Below are positions 6,995 through 13,710 of a stretch of 14,283 nucleotides of DNA, one piece after another. The stretch covers positions 1 through 14,283 of the forward strand of contig CALLQM010000447.1 in the NCBI GenBank assembly GCA_938014855.1. Reading direction: 5' to 3'. Every line of letters starts with the position of its first letter. Positions within the stretch are counted from its first letter, which is position 1. The position numbers and the translations under genes were made by a program. The notes beneath the pieces are model-generated. The model did not search any database. It was not told the origin of the DNA and saw nothing but the letters and a program-made list of their open reading frames with translations. Source of the DNA: an uncultured Clostridia bacterium (GTDB lineage: Bacteria > Bacillota > Clostridia > Oscillospirales > Ruminococcaceae).

Positions 6995-8080
6995 ATGGAA
7001 AACAATATCATGAGTTATGATACCGTACGTTTAGATGATGAAGAGAATGCTTTGGTGATTTTAGACCAAACAAAGCTCCCTGAAGAAATTGAAATATTGC
7101 ACTTAAAGGAACAAAAGGAAATTTGGACTGCCATTTATCTGCTGCAGGTTCGCGGTGCACCTGCTATTGGTGTAGCAGCAGCAATCGGCATTTATCTCGC
7201 CGCAAAAAAGATACATACACAGGATTATGATACATTTTATTCTGAATTCAGCAAAGCAAAAGACTATCTCGCATCCGCAAGGCCAACAGCAGTCAATTTA
7301 TTTTGGGCTCTTGACCGCATGCACGATGTTGTGATTGCAAACAAGCATAAACCCGTTGCTGACATTAAAAAGGCTTTACATGATGAAGCTATTTTAATAA
7401 AAGATGAGGACGAATGGGTTTGCAAAACCATTGGTGAATACGGACTTACTTTAATTAAAGATGGCGACGGCATCCTCACTCACTGCAACGCAGGACAACT
7501 TGCAACGGTTAAATACGGTACCGCTCTGGCACCGATTCATCTTGGTACCGAGCGTGGTATGAAATTTAAGGTTTTCACAGACGAAACCCGTCCGCTTTTG
7601 CAGGGTGCCCGCCTTTCTGCTTTTGAAATGGTCAGCGCCGGTGTAGATACCACCGTAATCTGTGATAACATGGCATCCATTGTAATGAAAAACGGCTGGG
7701 TGCAGGCTGTATTTGTATGCTGTGACCGCGTTGCAGCTAACGGAGATACCGCAAACAAAATCGGAACCTCAGGAGTTGCCATTTTAGCTCATCACTACGG
7801 TATCCCGTTTTACGTATGTGCACCGACTTCCACAATCGACCTTACCTGTAAAAGTGGCGACGAAATTGTGATAGAACAGCGTCCAGCGGAAGAAGTAACC
7901 GAAATGTGGTATAAAAAACGCATGGCTCCACGCGGTGTAAACGTATATAATCCCGCTTTTGATGTTACCGACCACAACTTGATTACAGCTTTCGTTACCG
8001 AATACGGAATATTAAAAGCACCGTTTGATCAGTCCTTAAAAGCAGCTTGTGCAAAAAGAAATAAGAAGAGTATTAATTAA
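6995..8080 (+). CDS. mtnA: S-methyl-5-thioribose-1-phosphate isomerase (MtnA)
   Basis: Cytosolic aldose-ketose isomerase converting 5-methylthioribose-1-phosphate to 5-methylthioribulose-1-phosphate; relatives also accept 5-deoxyribose-1-phosphate. At 361 residues it is normal for the family (eIF2B-related fold). Motifs: RGAPAIG (53-59), THCNAG with catalytic Cys164 (162-167), DETRPLLQGARLSAFE (196-211), CDNMA (223-227) and CDRVAANGDTANKIGT (243-258) with catalytic Asp244. The chosen ATG at 6995 follows GGAGG (6976-6980) at a rather long 14-base spacing; a second ATG at 7010 (MSYDTV) is possible but has no ribosome site. It is transcribed with PNP, whose natural product is its substrate class, and ends at the strong hairpin at 8098-8127. 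With the PNP promoter lost it appears promoterless in this sequence. Confidence 0.93.
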   Translation: MENNIMSYDTVRLDDEENALVILDQTKLPEEIEILHLKEQKEIWTAIYLLQVRGAPAIGVAAAIGIYLAAKKIHTQDYDTFYSEFSKAKDYLASARPTAVNLFWALDRMHDVVIANKHKPVADIKKALHDEAILIKDEDEWVCKTIGEYGLTLIKDGDGILTHCNAGQLATVKYGTALAPIHLGTERGMKFKVFTDETRPLLQGARLSAFEMVSAGVDTTVICDNMASIVMKNGWVQAVFVCCDRVAANGDTANKIGTSGVAILAHHYGIPFYVCAPTSTIDLTCKSGDEIVIEQRPAEEVTEMWYKKRMAPRGVNVYNPAFDVTDHNLITAFVTEYGILKAPFDQSLKAACAKRNKKSIN

Positions 8081-8092
8081 TTCAGGTGCAGT

Positions 8093-8133
8093 AAAAACCG
8101 CCGCATTCTATGCATATAATGCGGCGGTTTTTT
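8093..8133. terminator. Bidirectional rho-independent terminator between mtnA and dctM
   Basis: A perfect 10-bp GC-rich stem, CCGCCGCATT (8098-8107) with 8118-8127, has a 10-base loop, TTTTTT after it and AAAAA before it. It can end mtnA transcripts on the plus strand and dctPQM transcripts on the minus strand. Confidence 0.92.
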
Positions 8134-8140
8134 AAAATCA

Positions 8141-9424
8141 TTATGCTCCAAACACTAGATTTGGTAGCCACATAAAAATTTGCGGAACAAAGATGAGCAA
8201 TGCGATTTCTGCAAAAATTGCAGCAAAAAACGGCAAGCTTTCCTTTGTATATTCGTCCACCGGACATTTTAAAATGGCACACGAAGAATACATCGCAGTA
8301 CCTACCGGAGGAGTCATGCCGCCCAATGTAACGACCGTCATAAAAACAATCCCAAAATGCACGGGATCCATACCAAGATTTTTTACAATGGGTAAAAAAA
8401 TTGGAGTTAAGAGCAGGGTGTTGACGGTACCTTCCATAAACATGCCACAGAAAAAAATGAATACACAGATAATCAGCATAACAACATATAAATTGCTGCT
8501 TAATCCGGTTATAAAGCCTGCCATGGTTTGCGGAACCTTGTCATAGATAATGCCGTATCCCATAATTGCACTGGTCATTATGATAAACAAAATTACGCCG
8601 TTATCTACCAACGTCGTTTTCGTTACAGTCCACAGCCCTTTCCAGGTCATTTCTTTGTAAACAAATTTACCGATTACAAACGCATACATTGCGGCAAATG
8701 CACCTGCTTCCGAAGCGGTAAAAATGCCAAAACGGATGCCTACAATTAGGATTACCGGAAAGACCAATGCCCAAATGCTGTCCTTAAATGCAGTCCAAAC
8801 CTCACCAAGGGTTGGAGGGTTTTCGTTTTCAACCGGATAATTTCTCTTTTTTGCAATCTTCCATGAAGTATACATTAAGATAAAGCACATTAAGATACCT
8901 GGAATAACACCTGCAAGAAATAGTTTGCCTATGGACACGTTGCCTGTTACGCCATATAGAATTAAGCCTACACCTGGCGGAATCGTGGCCGTAATCAAAC
9001 TTGACAGAGAATTTACTGCGCAGGCGTAACCTTTTGTATAGCCTCGTTTCAGCATATCGGGACCAAGAATACGCGTTTCCATCGCCGCGTCCGCACACGC
9101 CGAACCGGAAACTCCACCCATTAACCCCGACAGCACACAGGATACCAGCGCCAAGCCGCCTGCAAGATGTCCTGTCAGCACAGTCGCAAAACGAACAAGA
9201 CGTTTGGTAATACCGGTTTCATTCATCAAATTACCGGCAAGCACAAAAAAAGGTACCGCCAGCAGCGGAAAACTTTGCGTACTTGCAACCATTTTCTGCA
9301 CGGGTGTTATCCATGAAATATCCGGCGTTGTCAAGAAAAACACTAGACTTGAAATGCCGACCGTATAAGCAAGCGGCACGCCGAGAAATAACAATATTAA
9401 GAATAAGAGTGCAACCGCTCCCAT
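8141..9424 (-). CDS. dctM: TRAP transporter large permease (DctM)
   Basis: Ion-gradient-driven solute importer core, 427 residues, the normal DctM length of about 12 membrane spans. It opens with the typical first span (GAVALLFLILLFLGVPLAYTVG). Family landmarks are PFFVLAGNLMNETGIT (59-74), LSGLMGGVSGSACADAA (98-114), IPPGVGLILYG (148-158), FFCGMFMEGTVNTLLLTPIFLP (342-363) and the near-terminal GGMTPPVGTAMY. The ATG at 9424 follows a GGGGG ribosome site and lies 5 nt after the dctQ stop. It is the last gene of dctPQM, ending at the shared terminator. Substrate cannot be read from this subunit. Confidence 0.95.
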   Translation of the reverse strand: MGAVALLFLILLFLGVPLAYTVGISSLVFFLTTPDISWITPVQKMVASTQSFPLLAVPFFVLAGNLMNETGITKRLVRFATVLTGHLAGGLALVSCVLSGLMGGVSGSACADAAMETRILGPDMLKRGYTKGYACAVNSLSSLITATIPPGVGLILYGVTGNVSIGKLFLAGVIPGILMCFILMYTSWKIAKKRNYPVENENPPTLGEVWTAFKDSIWALVFPVILIVGIRFGIFTASEAGAFAAMYAFVIGKFVYKEMTWKGLWTVTKTTLVDNGVILFIIMTSAIMGYGIIYDKVPQTMAGFITGLSSNLYVVMLIICVFIFFCGMFMEGTVNTLLLTPIFLPIVKNLGMDPVHFGIVFMTVVTLGGMTPPVGTAMYSSCAILKCPVDEYTKESLPFFAAIFAEIALLIFVPQIFMWLPNLVFGA

Positions 9425-9429
9425 AATGT

Positions 9430-9957
9430 TTAAGCCCCCTTTTCTTCCAGCTCATTTGTCTGTTCCATTTCATCTGATAATGCCAAAGGCTGATTCCATC
9501 TTCGCAGCAGCGAAATAATTTGTTCAGTCAACGTAAGCAGCATAAAAATAGATAGAACCGGAACTGCCGCAGTAGCAAAAGAATAACTAATTTTCAGCGT
9601 TTGATATTTCCGCAGTGCATTTTCAATACAAAGAAGCGTGCCCCAGTAGGTCACGAACAAAGAAAATGCAAAGCACAGCAAATAGGAACCTAATGCCAAA
9701 AACTTTTGAGCCTTTATTGGAAATTTGCGAACAAGCAGATCAACACCCATATGACCATGCTTTTTAAGCGCAATATCTGTCCCAATCATGCTAATCCAAA
9801 TAAATAAAAGCTGTGATGCATCTACGCTCCAAATAATATTGATATTAGGTGTTAATCGTACAATTGCTGATACAAAAACCAACAAAACAACCACAATCAG
9901 CATAATTGAGCCGATCAGCTGTTCTGCTCGTAAAATACATTGATTTATTTTTTTCAT
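9430..9957 (-). CDS. dctQ: TRAP transporter small permease (DctQ)
   Basis: Four-helix membrane subunit that pairs with DctM. From the ATG at 9957, preceded by AAGGAG, it has 175 residues, normal for DctQ. The open frame extends 22 codons upstream through the intergenic hairpin, but that stretch is non-conserved and lacks a ribosome site. The family motif around residues 62-90 (SQLLFIWISMIGTDIALKKHGHMGVD) is clear. It starts after an 82-nt gap with a hairpin downstream of dctP and is nearly contiguous with dctM. Confidence 0.92.
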   Translation of the reverse strand: MKKINQCILRAEQLIGSIMLIVVVLLVFVSAIVRLTPNINIIWSVDASQLLFIWISMIGTDIALKKHGHMGVDLLVRKFPIKAQKFLALGSYLLCFAFSLFVTYWGTLLCIENALRKYQTLKISYSFATAAVPVLSIFMLLTLTEQIISLLRRWNQPLALSDEMEQTNELEEKGA

Positions 9958-9991
9958 ATGCCGTACTCCTTTTTGCATAAAAGTACAACGA

Positions 9992-10019
9992 GGCTTGGGC
10001 TCGCTTTGAAACCCAAGCC
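9992..10019 (-). repeat. Intergenic hairpin between dctP and dctQ
   Basis: GGCTTGGG (9992-9999) and CCCAAGCC (10012-10019) form a perfect 8-bp stem with a 12-base loop just after the dctP stop. On the minus strand the next bases are CTCGTTGTACTTTT, without a solid T-run, so I favour an mRNA 3'-end stabiliser or partial terminator. Either would raise binding-protein levels over the membrane subunits. Confidence 0.65.
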
Positions 10020-10039
10020 CCATTCCTTAAAAGGGAAAA

Positions 10040-11071
10040 TTATTGTCCGAGAGCTTCGTCAATTTTTGCTTTTAATTCAGTCCATCCCATTGTTTCATAG
10101 ACGGATGCAGATGCATTTTTGAATAATTCCTTATCTACCTCTACAAATTCAATTCCGGATTCTTTCATTTCATCATTATAAATCTTCTCGTTTTCCAGTG
10201 TTAGCTCTGTTGCATAATCGCCTGCGGCTACTGCATTTTTCATCACAATCTCTTTGTAATCGTCCGGCAAGCTTTCATACCATTTTTCACTGATAACCAA
10301 ACCAGTATAAAGCAGGAAATGTTCCGTTTGAGCGCAATACTTTGTAACTTCAAACAAAGAAGAACCATAAACAGCCGTAGTTTGTGCTTCTACACTGTCA
10401 ACTACCTGTCCCTGCAAACCGCTGTACGCTTCACTCCATGCAAGGCTAGTTGGCGTTGCTCCCAAAGATTTCATAGTTTCCTGCGCAACCTGCGAGCCCA
10501 TCGTGCGAACACGCATACTGTTTAAATCATCTGGTGTTTCGACCTTTTTGCTTGTCCAGAAATTACGGGCACCCTGATACCAGTTGCATCCAAGATCACG
10601 CAGACCATGGGTTGCAAGTTCTTCATCCCAAGCCTTGAAAATATCTGTATCGATGAATTTACGGGCATTTTCAACCGAATCAAACACATATGGACCGGTA
10701 TAGATCGCCATATCGGGAACGTAATCTGCCAGCATTCCTGTATCAATAATGACGCCTACATTGGAACCCGACTTTGCCTGCTCCAATACGTCAGCAGTAT
10801 CCCCCAGCTGACTGGAAGGATAAACTTCGATATTTACGTTTCCTTCTGTCTCCTTTGAAACATCCTCTGCCATTTTCTGCAAACCCAAAACGATCGGGTC
10901 AGTATCTGTCAGAACAGTTGAGACCTTTAGGGAATACGTTTGTGATTCTTCCTGAACCTGTGCATTTGTATCCGACGCCTGTGCCGCTTCCTGTTTTTCA
11001 GCGCCGCCAGCACAACCAACTAAGCCGAGTAGTAAACTGGAAATTAGTAACGTTGTAATGAATTTTTTCAT
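10040..11071 (-). CDS. dctP: TRAP transporter solute-binding lipoprotein (DctP)
   Basis: Extracytoplasmic ligand-binding protein of the TRAP system, 343 residues. It has a lipoprotein signal: MKKFITTLLISSLLLGLVGC, lipobox LVGC with Cys20, then an Ala/Gly/Glu-rich linker to about residue 46. The mature domain shows family marks: the IEVYPSSQLGD stretch (81-91), the ligand Arg189 in MRVRTMGSQ, and WSEAYSGLQGQVVDSVEAQ (212-230). The Arg suggests a carboxylate-bearing ligand such as an organic acid, which is an inference from the family. GAGGAGG precedes the ATG at 11071. It is first in dctPQM, with its own predicted promoter at 11158-11186 under the repeat I assign to the neighbouring GntR protein. 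Confidence 0.94.
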   Translation of the reverse strand: MKKFITTLLISSLLLGLVGCAGGAEKQEAAQASDTNAQVQEESQTYSLKVSTVLTDTDPIVLGLQKMAEDVSKETEGNVNIEVYPSSQLGDTADVLEQAKSGSNVGVIIDTGMLADYVPDMAIYTGPYVFDSVENARKFIDTDIFKAWDEELATHGLRDLGCNWYQGARNFWTSKKVETPDDLNSMRVRTMGSQVAQETMKSLGATPTSLAWSEAYSGLQGQVVDSVEAQTTAVYGSSLFEVTKYCAQTEHFLLYTGLVISEKWYESLPDDYKEIVMKNAVAAGDYATELTLENEKIYNDEMKESGIEFVEVDKELFKNASASVYETMGWTELKAKIDEALGQ

Positions 11072-11157
11072 AATGTCCTCCTCTTTTCCTTTGCAAATTA
11101 TAAAAAAATAATCTGCAAATTTTGTGGTTAAAAAGCAAATAATTCGTCTTGCACGTT

Positions 11158-11175
11158 ATGTTATCATGCTAACAT
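11158..11175. promoter_or_regulatory. Operator candidate ATGTTA-N6-TAACAT over the dctP -10
   Basis: Perfect 6-bp arms (11158-11163, 11170-11175) around TCATGC. The core TGTTA-N6-TAACA recurs at 12116-12131 in front of gntR. It covers the -10 and part of the spacer of the dctP promoter, the position expected of a repressor site. Assignment to the GntR-type protein at 11371-12057 is an inference. Confidence 0.7.
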
Positions 11176-11186
11176 GTCAATGTCAA
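11158..11186 (-). promoter_or_regulatory. Predicted sigma-A-type promoter of dctPQM
   Basis: On the minus strand a perfect -35 TTGACA (11186-11181), exactly 17 bases, and -10 TAACAT (11163-11158) give a start near 11151, about 80 nt before the dctP ATG. The TTGACA is tandemly repeated (11180-11175). Confidence 0.7.
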
Positions 11187-11264
11187 TTGATCCAAATACT
11201 TTCTCACAACCCGTCAAAGATTCCTTAATTTCTTGTTTATCCTGCGTATGACTATTTTAACAAT

Positions 11265-11304
11265 CGTAATTTTTTTACGTCAAAATTTTTACATAGGTAA
11301 AAAT
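11265..11304. repeat. Clustered TTTTTAC/GTAAAAA repeats upstream of the dctP promoter
   Basis: TTTTTAC occurs at 11272-11278 and 11286-11292 and inverted at 11297-11303. ATTTTTAC-ATAG-GTAAAAAT (11285-11304) is a perfect 8-bp inverted repeat, and CGTAA-N5-TTACG lies at 11265-11279. They lie well upstream of the predicted -35, where an activator such as the neighbouring response regulator could bind, but A/T-rich sequence makes chance repeats likely. Confidence 0.4.
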
Positions 11305-11320
11305 ATTACAATTTGATATT

Positions 11321-11366
11321 AGAAAAGCCACGGAGAAAATAATGCTCATTTTCTCCGTGGCTTTAT
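11321..11366 (-). terminator. Terminator of gntR
   Basis: A perfect 14-bp stem, GCCACGGAGAAAAT (11327-11340) with 11348-11361, has a 7-base loop and TTTTCT after it on the minus strand. It lies directly after the gntR stop codon. It isolates gntR from dctP, so dctPQM needs its own promoter. Plus-strand T-rich sequence also follows, but no plus-strand gene ends here. Confidence 0.88.
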
Positions 11367-11370
11367 GTTT

Positions 11371-12057
11371 TTATAGCAGTTCTTTTTCTTCTTCCCAATC
11401 AAAATAAGTGGGATAGTTACTGACAAGCTGCTCTTCTTCAATTTTCACCTTGTGCAAATGCTCCTGCAAAATACTGCGTGCTTTTTTTAGATTTTCCGCC
11501 TCGACCGCACGAATTAGTTCAATGTGCTGCATGATAATGTTTTTGGCTATATCCTTATCCCAAAGAGTAAGCAGACGAAAACGCCGATAGTGCGCGCTCA
11601 TGCTTTCCATGGTATCCCAGCTCAGCAATTGTCCTGCACCTACAAAAAAGATACGGTGAAACGCGTCATCATGTTCAATCAATTCCTCAAATTTACTCTC
11701 CATTTGAGCCATCATCTGCTTATCAATCAACTCGTTTTGCTGACGTAAACAGTCAAAATCTTTATTCTTTATAAAAGGATCCAGCACAGCCATTTCCAAA
11801 CTGGCACGCATAAACTGCTCTTGTTTTGTTCGCTTTAAATTAATTTTAGAAACCATAGTCTCACGCTGAGGAAGTACCGTAAGCATTCCCTCCCGCTCCA
11901 ACCGAAGGAATGCCTCCCTCACAGGTGTGCGGCTTACTTTAAGTTTGGTTGCCATCTCCTGCGTACTCATCGTGGTTCCCGGCGACAGTTTAAGATTCAG
12001 TATATTTTTACGCAGCGTGGAATAAACCATCTCCTGCACACTTAGATTATATTTCAT
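11371..12057 (-). CDS. GntR-family transcriptional regulator with FCD domain
   Basis: DNA-binding regulator of 228 residues. The N-terminal winged helix has the GntR signature (MSTQEMATKLKVSRTPVREA, 30-49). The C-terminal all-helical FCD domain shows the metal/ligand residues Asp130, His134 (DDAFH), His178 (MQHIE) and His200 (EHLHK), so it probably senses a small carboxylate. Start: TTG at 12060 is followed directly by ATG at 12057, which has AAGGAG eight bases upstream, so I choose ATG. It is monocistronic, closed by its own hairpin terminator, next to dctPQM and divergent from the kinase gene. Its promoter and that of dctP share the repeat TGTTA-N6-TAACA, which suggests autoregulation and control of the transporter. 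FadR-subfamily regulators of this kind usually repress uptake and catabolic genes until a metabolite binds. Confidence 0.92.
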   Translation of the reverse strand: MKYNLSVQEMVYSTLRKNILNLKLSPGTTMSTQEMATKLKVSRTPVREAFLRLEREGMLTVLPQRETMVSKINLKRTKQEQFMRASLEMAVLDPFIKNKDFDCLRQQNELIDKQMMAQMESKFEELIEHDDAFHRIFFVGAGQLLSWDTMESMSAHYRRFRLLTLWDKDIAKNIIMQHIELIRAVEAENLKKARSILQEHLHKVKIEEEQLVSNYPTYFDWEEEKELL

Positions 12058-12095
12058 CAAAGGTGCTCCTTTATCTTATTCTTACTTTAAAAAAC

Positions 12096-12124
12096 TTTAC
12101 ACCTAATCGCTGACATGTTAACAT
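12096..12124 (+). promoter_or_regulatory. Predicted promoter of the kinase/regulator operon
   Basis: On the plus strand TTTACA (12096-12101), 17 bases, then TAACAT (12119-12124). Its -10 overlaps the minus-strand -10 of gntR inside the palindrome ATGTTAACAT. The start would fall near 12131, about 55 nt before the kinase ATG. Confidence 0.5.
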
Positions 12125-12132
12125 ACTAACAA
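12115..12132. promoter_or_regulatory. Operator candidate TGTTA-N6-TAACA at the gntR/kinase divergent promoters
   Basis: ATGTTA-ACATAC-TAACAA matches the dctP copy in both half-sites and spacing; the core is 12116-12131. It covers the predicted -10 boxes of both divergent promoters. Likely bound by the GntR-type protein as an autoregulatory site. Confidence 0.68.
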
Positions 12133-12143
12133 GAAGATTGCAA
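12115..12143 (-). promoter_or_regulatory. Predicted promoter of gntR
   Basis: On the minus strand TTGCAA (12143-12138), 17 bases, then TAACAT (12120-12115). The -10 hexamer, the spacing and the operator register are the same as at dctP. The start would be near 12108. Confidence 0.6.
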
Positions 12144-12163
12144 GCAGTTTTCCCAGCTTGCAA
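12138..12163. repeat. Inverted repeat TTGCAAGC-N10-GCTTGCAA upstream of the kinase gene
   Basis: Perfect 8-bp arms (12138-12145, 12156-12163) separated by 10 bases, one helical turn between arms. The left arm overlaps the predicted gntR -35, and the whole element lies between the predicted kinase start and its ribosome site. It could be a second operator (for example for the response regulator) or a leader hairpin. Confidence 0.6.
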
Positions 12164-12185
12164 AACACTGCAGAGGTGAAATCTC

Positions 12186-13682
12186 ATGGAAAATCATACG
12201 GTTATAAAAAGCCATTTAACCCTTCATCAAAAAATAAATCTATTCATTAGTTTCATGCTTGTCATTATATTTCTGATTCTTATTTTGTCGTTTGGAACCT
12301 TATATTTTTACATGCATAATATTAGCAAACTCTTACATATCAGCTATACGCAAAGTAAACTATCGGATATTTTCACCCAAATCACAACAACCATGGATTC
12401 TTATGGGAATGATCCCGGAAGTATTCAGCCTCAGCAGCTTTTTCATCTATTTGAAAGCTTTGACCAAACCTATTCTGAGATCGAATCCGGAACAGAGCTG
12501 ATGAATGAAACCAGCCATGCGCTGACGCATGCTTTGGAATGTTCTTATGACAGCTATCGTACACAGGCAAAAGAACTTTTTGCGGGAAATCAAAGACAAA
12601 TGGACGAGCAGTTTTTTCAAAAATATTATAATACGATGGAAATCGGAAATTACATCACTTTATATATGAAACAGCTCATTCAAGAAACGTTAAAACAAGG
12701 ATATCTTGCCTACCAAACACGTCGACAGACTTTAAATTTTATTCTTGGTGCAGTTTTTGTAATTGTAACCAGTATTACTGTGCTGGCCATTTTACTCAGC
12801 CGAATGGCATTTAAGCAGTTTATACGACCAATTTTGAAGCTTTCTCAAGCAACCAGCGTACTGGCTGATAACAGCATGGACATCCCCGATATTGAGGTTC
12901 AAAGTCAAGACGAAATTGGAAAACTCATTCAAACTTTTAACCGAATGAAGCACGATTGCCGCCAGCTGCTTGTAACAATGCAGGAAAAAGATGAGCTTGC
13001 CCGATTGCTTTACGAAGAGGATCTGCGGCGGATCGATATGGAAAACAGTGTAAAAAACATGCGTTATTCGCTTTTAAAACAGCAAATCAATCCACATTTT
13101 CTTTTTAATACACTCAATTTAATTTCGCAGACCGCACAGCGTGAACATGCACAGCTGACTGGTGCACTCATTCAACGCCTTTCTGCCTTGTTTCGGTATA
13201 ATTTATACAACACTGCCGATGAGGTTCCAATCAGCCAAGAGCTTTCAGTCTTGCGCAGTTATATTTATATTCAGGAGGTACGATTTGGCGATCGTTATGG
13301 CTTTTTTATCGATTGCCGCATCGACCCGGATACCGTCATGATACCCTCCTTTACACTTCAGCCTTTGGTAGAAAATGCAGTCAAACATGGCATATCCCCC
13401 ATGAAAGATGGTGGAGTTGTTCGAGTAAAAATTGTAAAAAAGCAAAACTTTCTTGTCATTACTGTTACTGACAACGGCAAAGGAATGCCGCGTAAAGCAC
13501 TTTACGAGATACGTCATGGCAAAAAAACGATGGATAATGAATCGGGTATCGGTCTACAGAATGTTTCCTCACGTCTCAGCATTCTTTATCCAAACAGCCG
13601 CTTTCAAATTTTTAGCTGGCAAAAGCTCGGTACCTGTGTTCGAATTATGATTCCAATGCCGCCGGCTAAGGACGAAGATTGA
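12186..13682 (+). CDS. Membrane sensor histidine kinase, YesM/LytS-like
   Basis: Sensor of 498 residues that should phosphorylate the regulator encoded next. Layout: a short cytoplasmic N-terminus; membrane span about 17-43; an outside domain about 44-184, rich in Gln, Ser and Glu and probably helical, with no sensor family I recognise; span about 186-206; HAMP-type linker about 207-260 (PILKLSQATSVLADNS... DEIGKLIQTFNRM). Next comes the His_kinase domain with the phospho-acceptor His304 in QINPHFLFNTLN, then the HATPase with N-box LVENAVKHG (394-402), DNGKGMP and GIGLQNVSSRL. AGAGGTGA lies just upstream of the ATG at 12186. The regulator gene begins 28 nt after its stop. YesM kinases usually sit beside sugar ABC importers; here the neighbour is a TRAP system, so the signal is probably the TRAP substrate or a relative of it. 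Confidence 0.93.
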   Translation: MENHTVIKSHLTLHQKINLFISFMLVIIFLILILSFGTLYFYMHNISKLLHISYTQSKLSDIFTQITTTMDSYGNDPGSIQPQQLFHLFESFDQTYSEIESGTELMNETSHALTHALECSYDSYRTQAKELFAGNQRQMDEQFFQKYYNTMEIGNYITLYMKQLIQETLKQGYLAYQTRRQTLNFILGAVFVIVTSITVLAILLSRMAFKQFIRPILKLSQATSVLADNSMDIPDIEVQSQDEIGKLIQTFNRMKHDCRQLLVTMQEKDELARLLYEEDLRRIDMENSVKNMRYSLLKQQINPHFLFNTLNLISQTAQREHAQLTGALIQRLSALFRYNLYNTADEVPISQELSVLRSYIYIQEVRFGDRYGFFIDCRIDPDTVMIPSFTLQPLVENAVKHGISPMKDGGVVRVKIVKKQNFLVITVTDNGKGMPRKALYEIRHGKKTMDNESGIGLQNVSSRLSILYPNSRFQIFSWQKLGTCVRIMIPMPPAKDED

Positions 13683-13710
13683 CATAAAAAGAAAAGAGGT
13701 ATCTATTTTT

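Noticed and set aside
6950..7000. SAM- or purine-type riboswitch in front of mtnA.
   Set aside because: Only 23 bases separate PNP and mtnA, too short for a known aptamer. The true leader upstream of PNP is absent from this sequence.
9958..10023. Longer start for dctQ, adding 22 residues.
   Set aside because: It is read through the intergenic hairpin and is not DctQ-like; ATG 9957 has AAGGAG.
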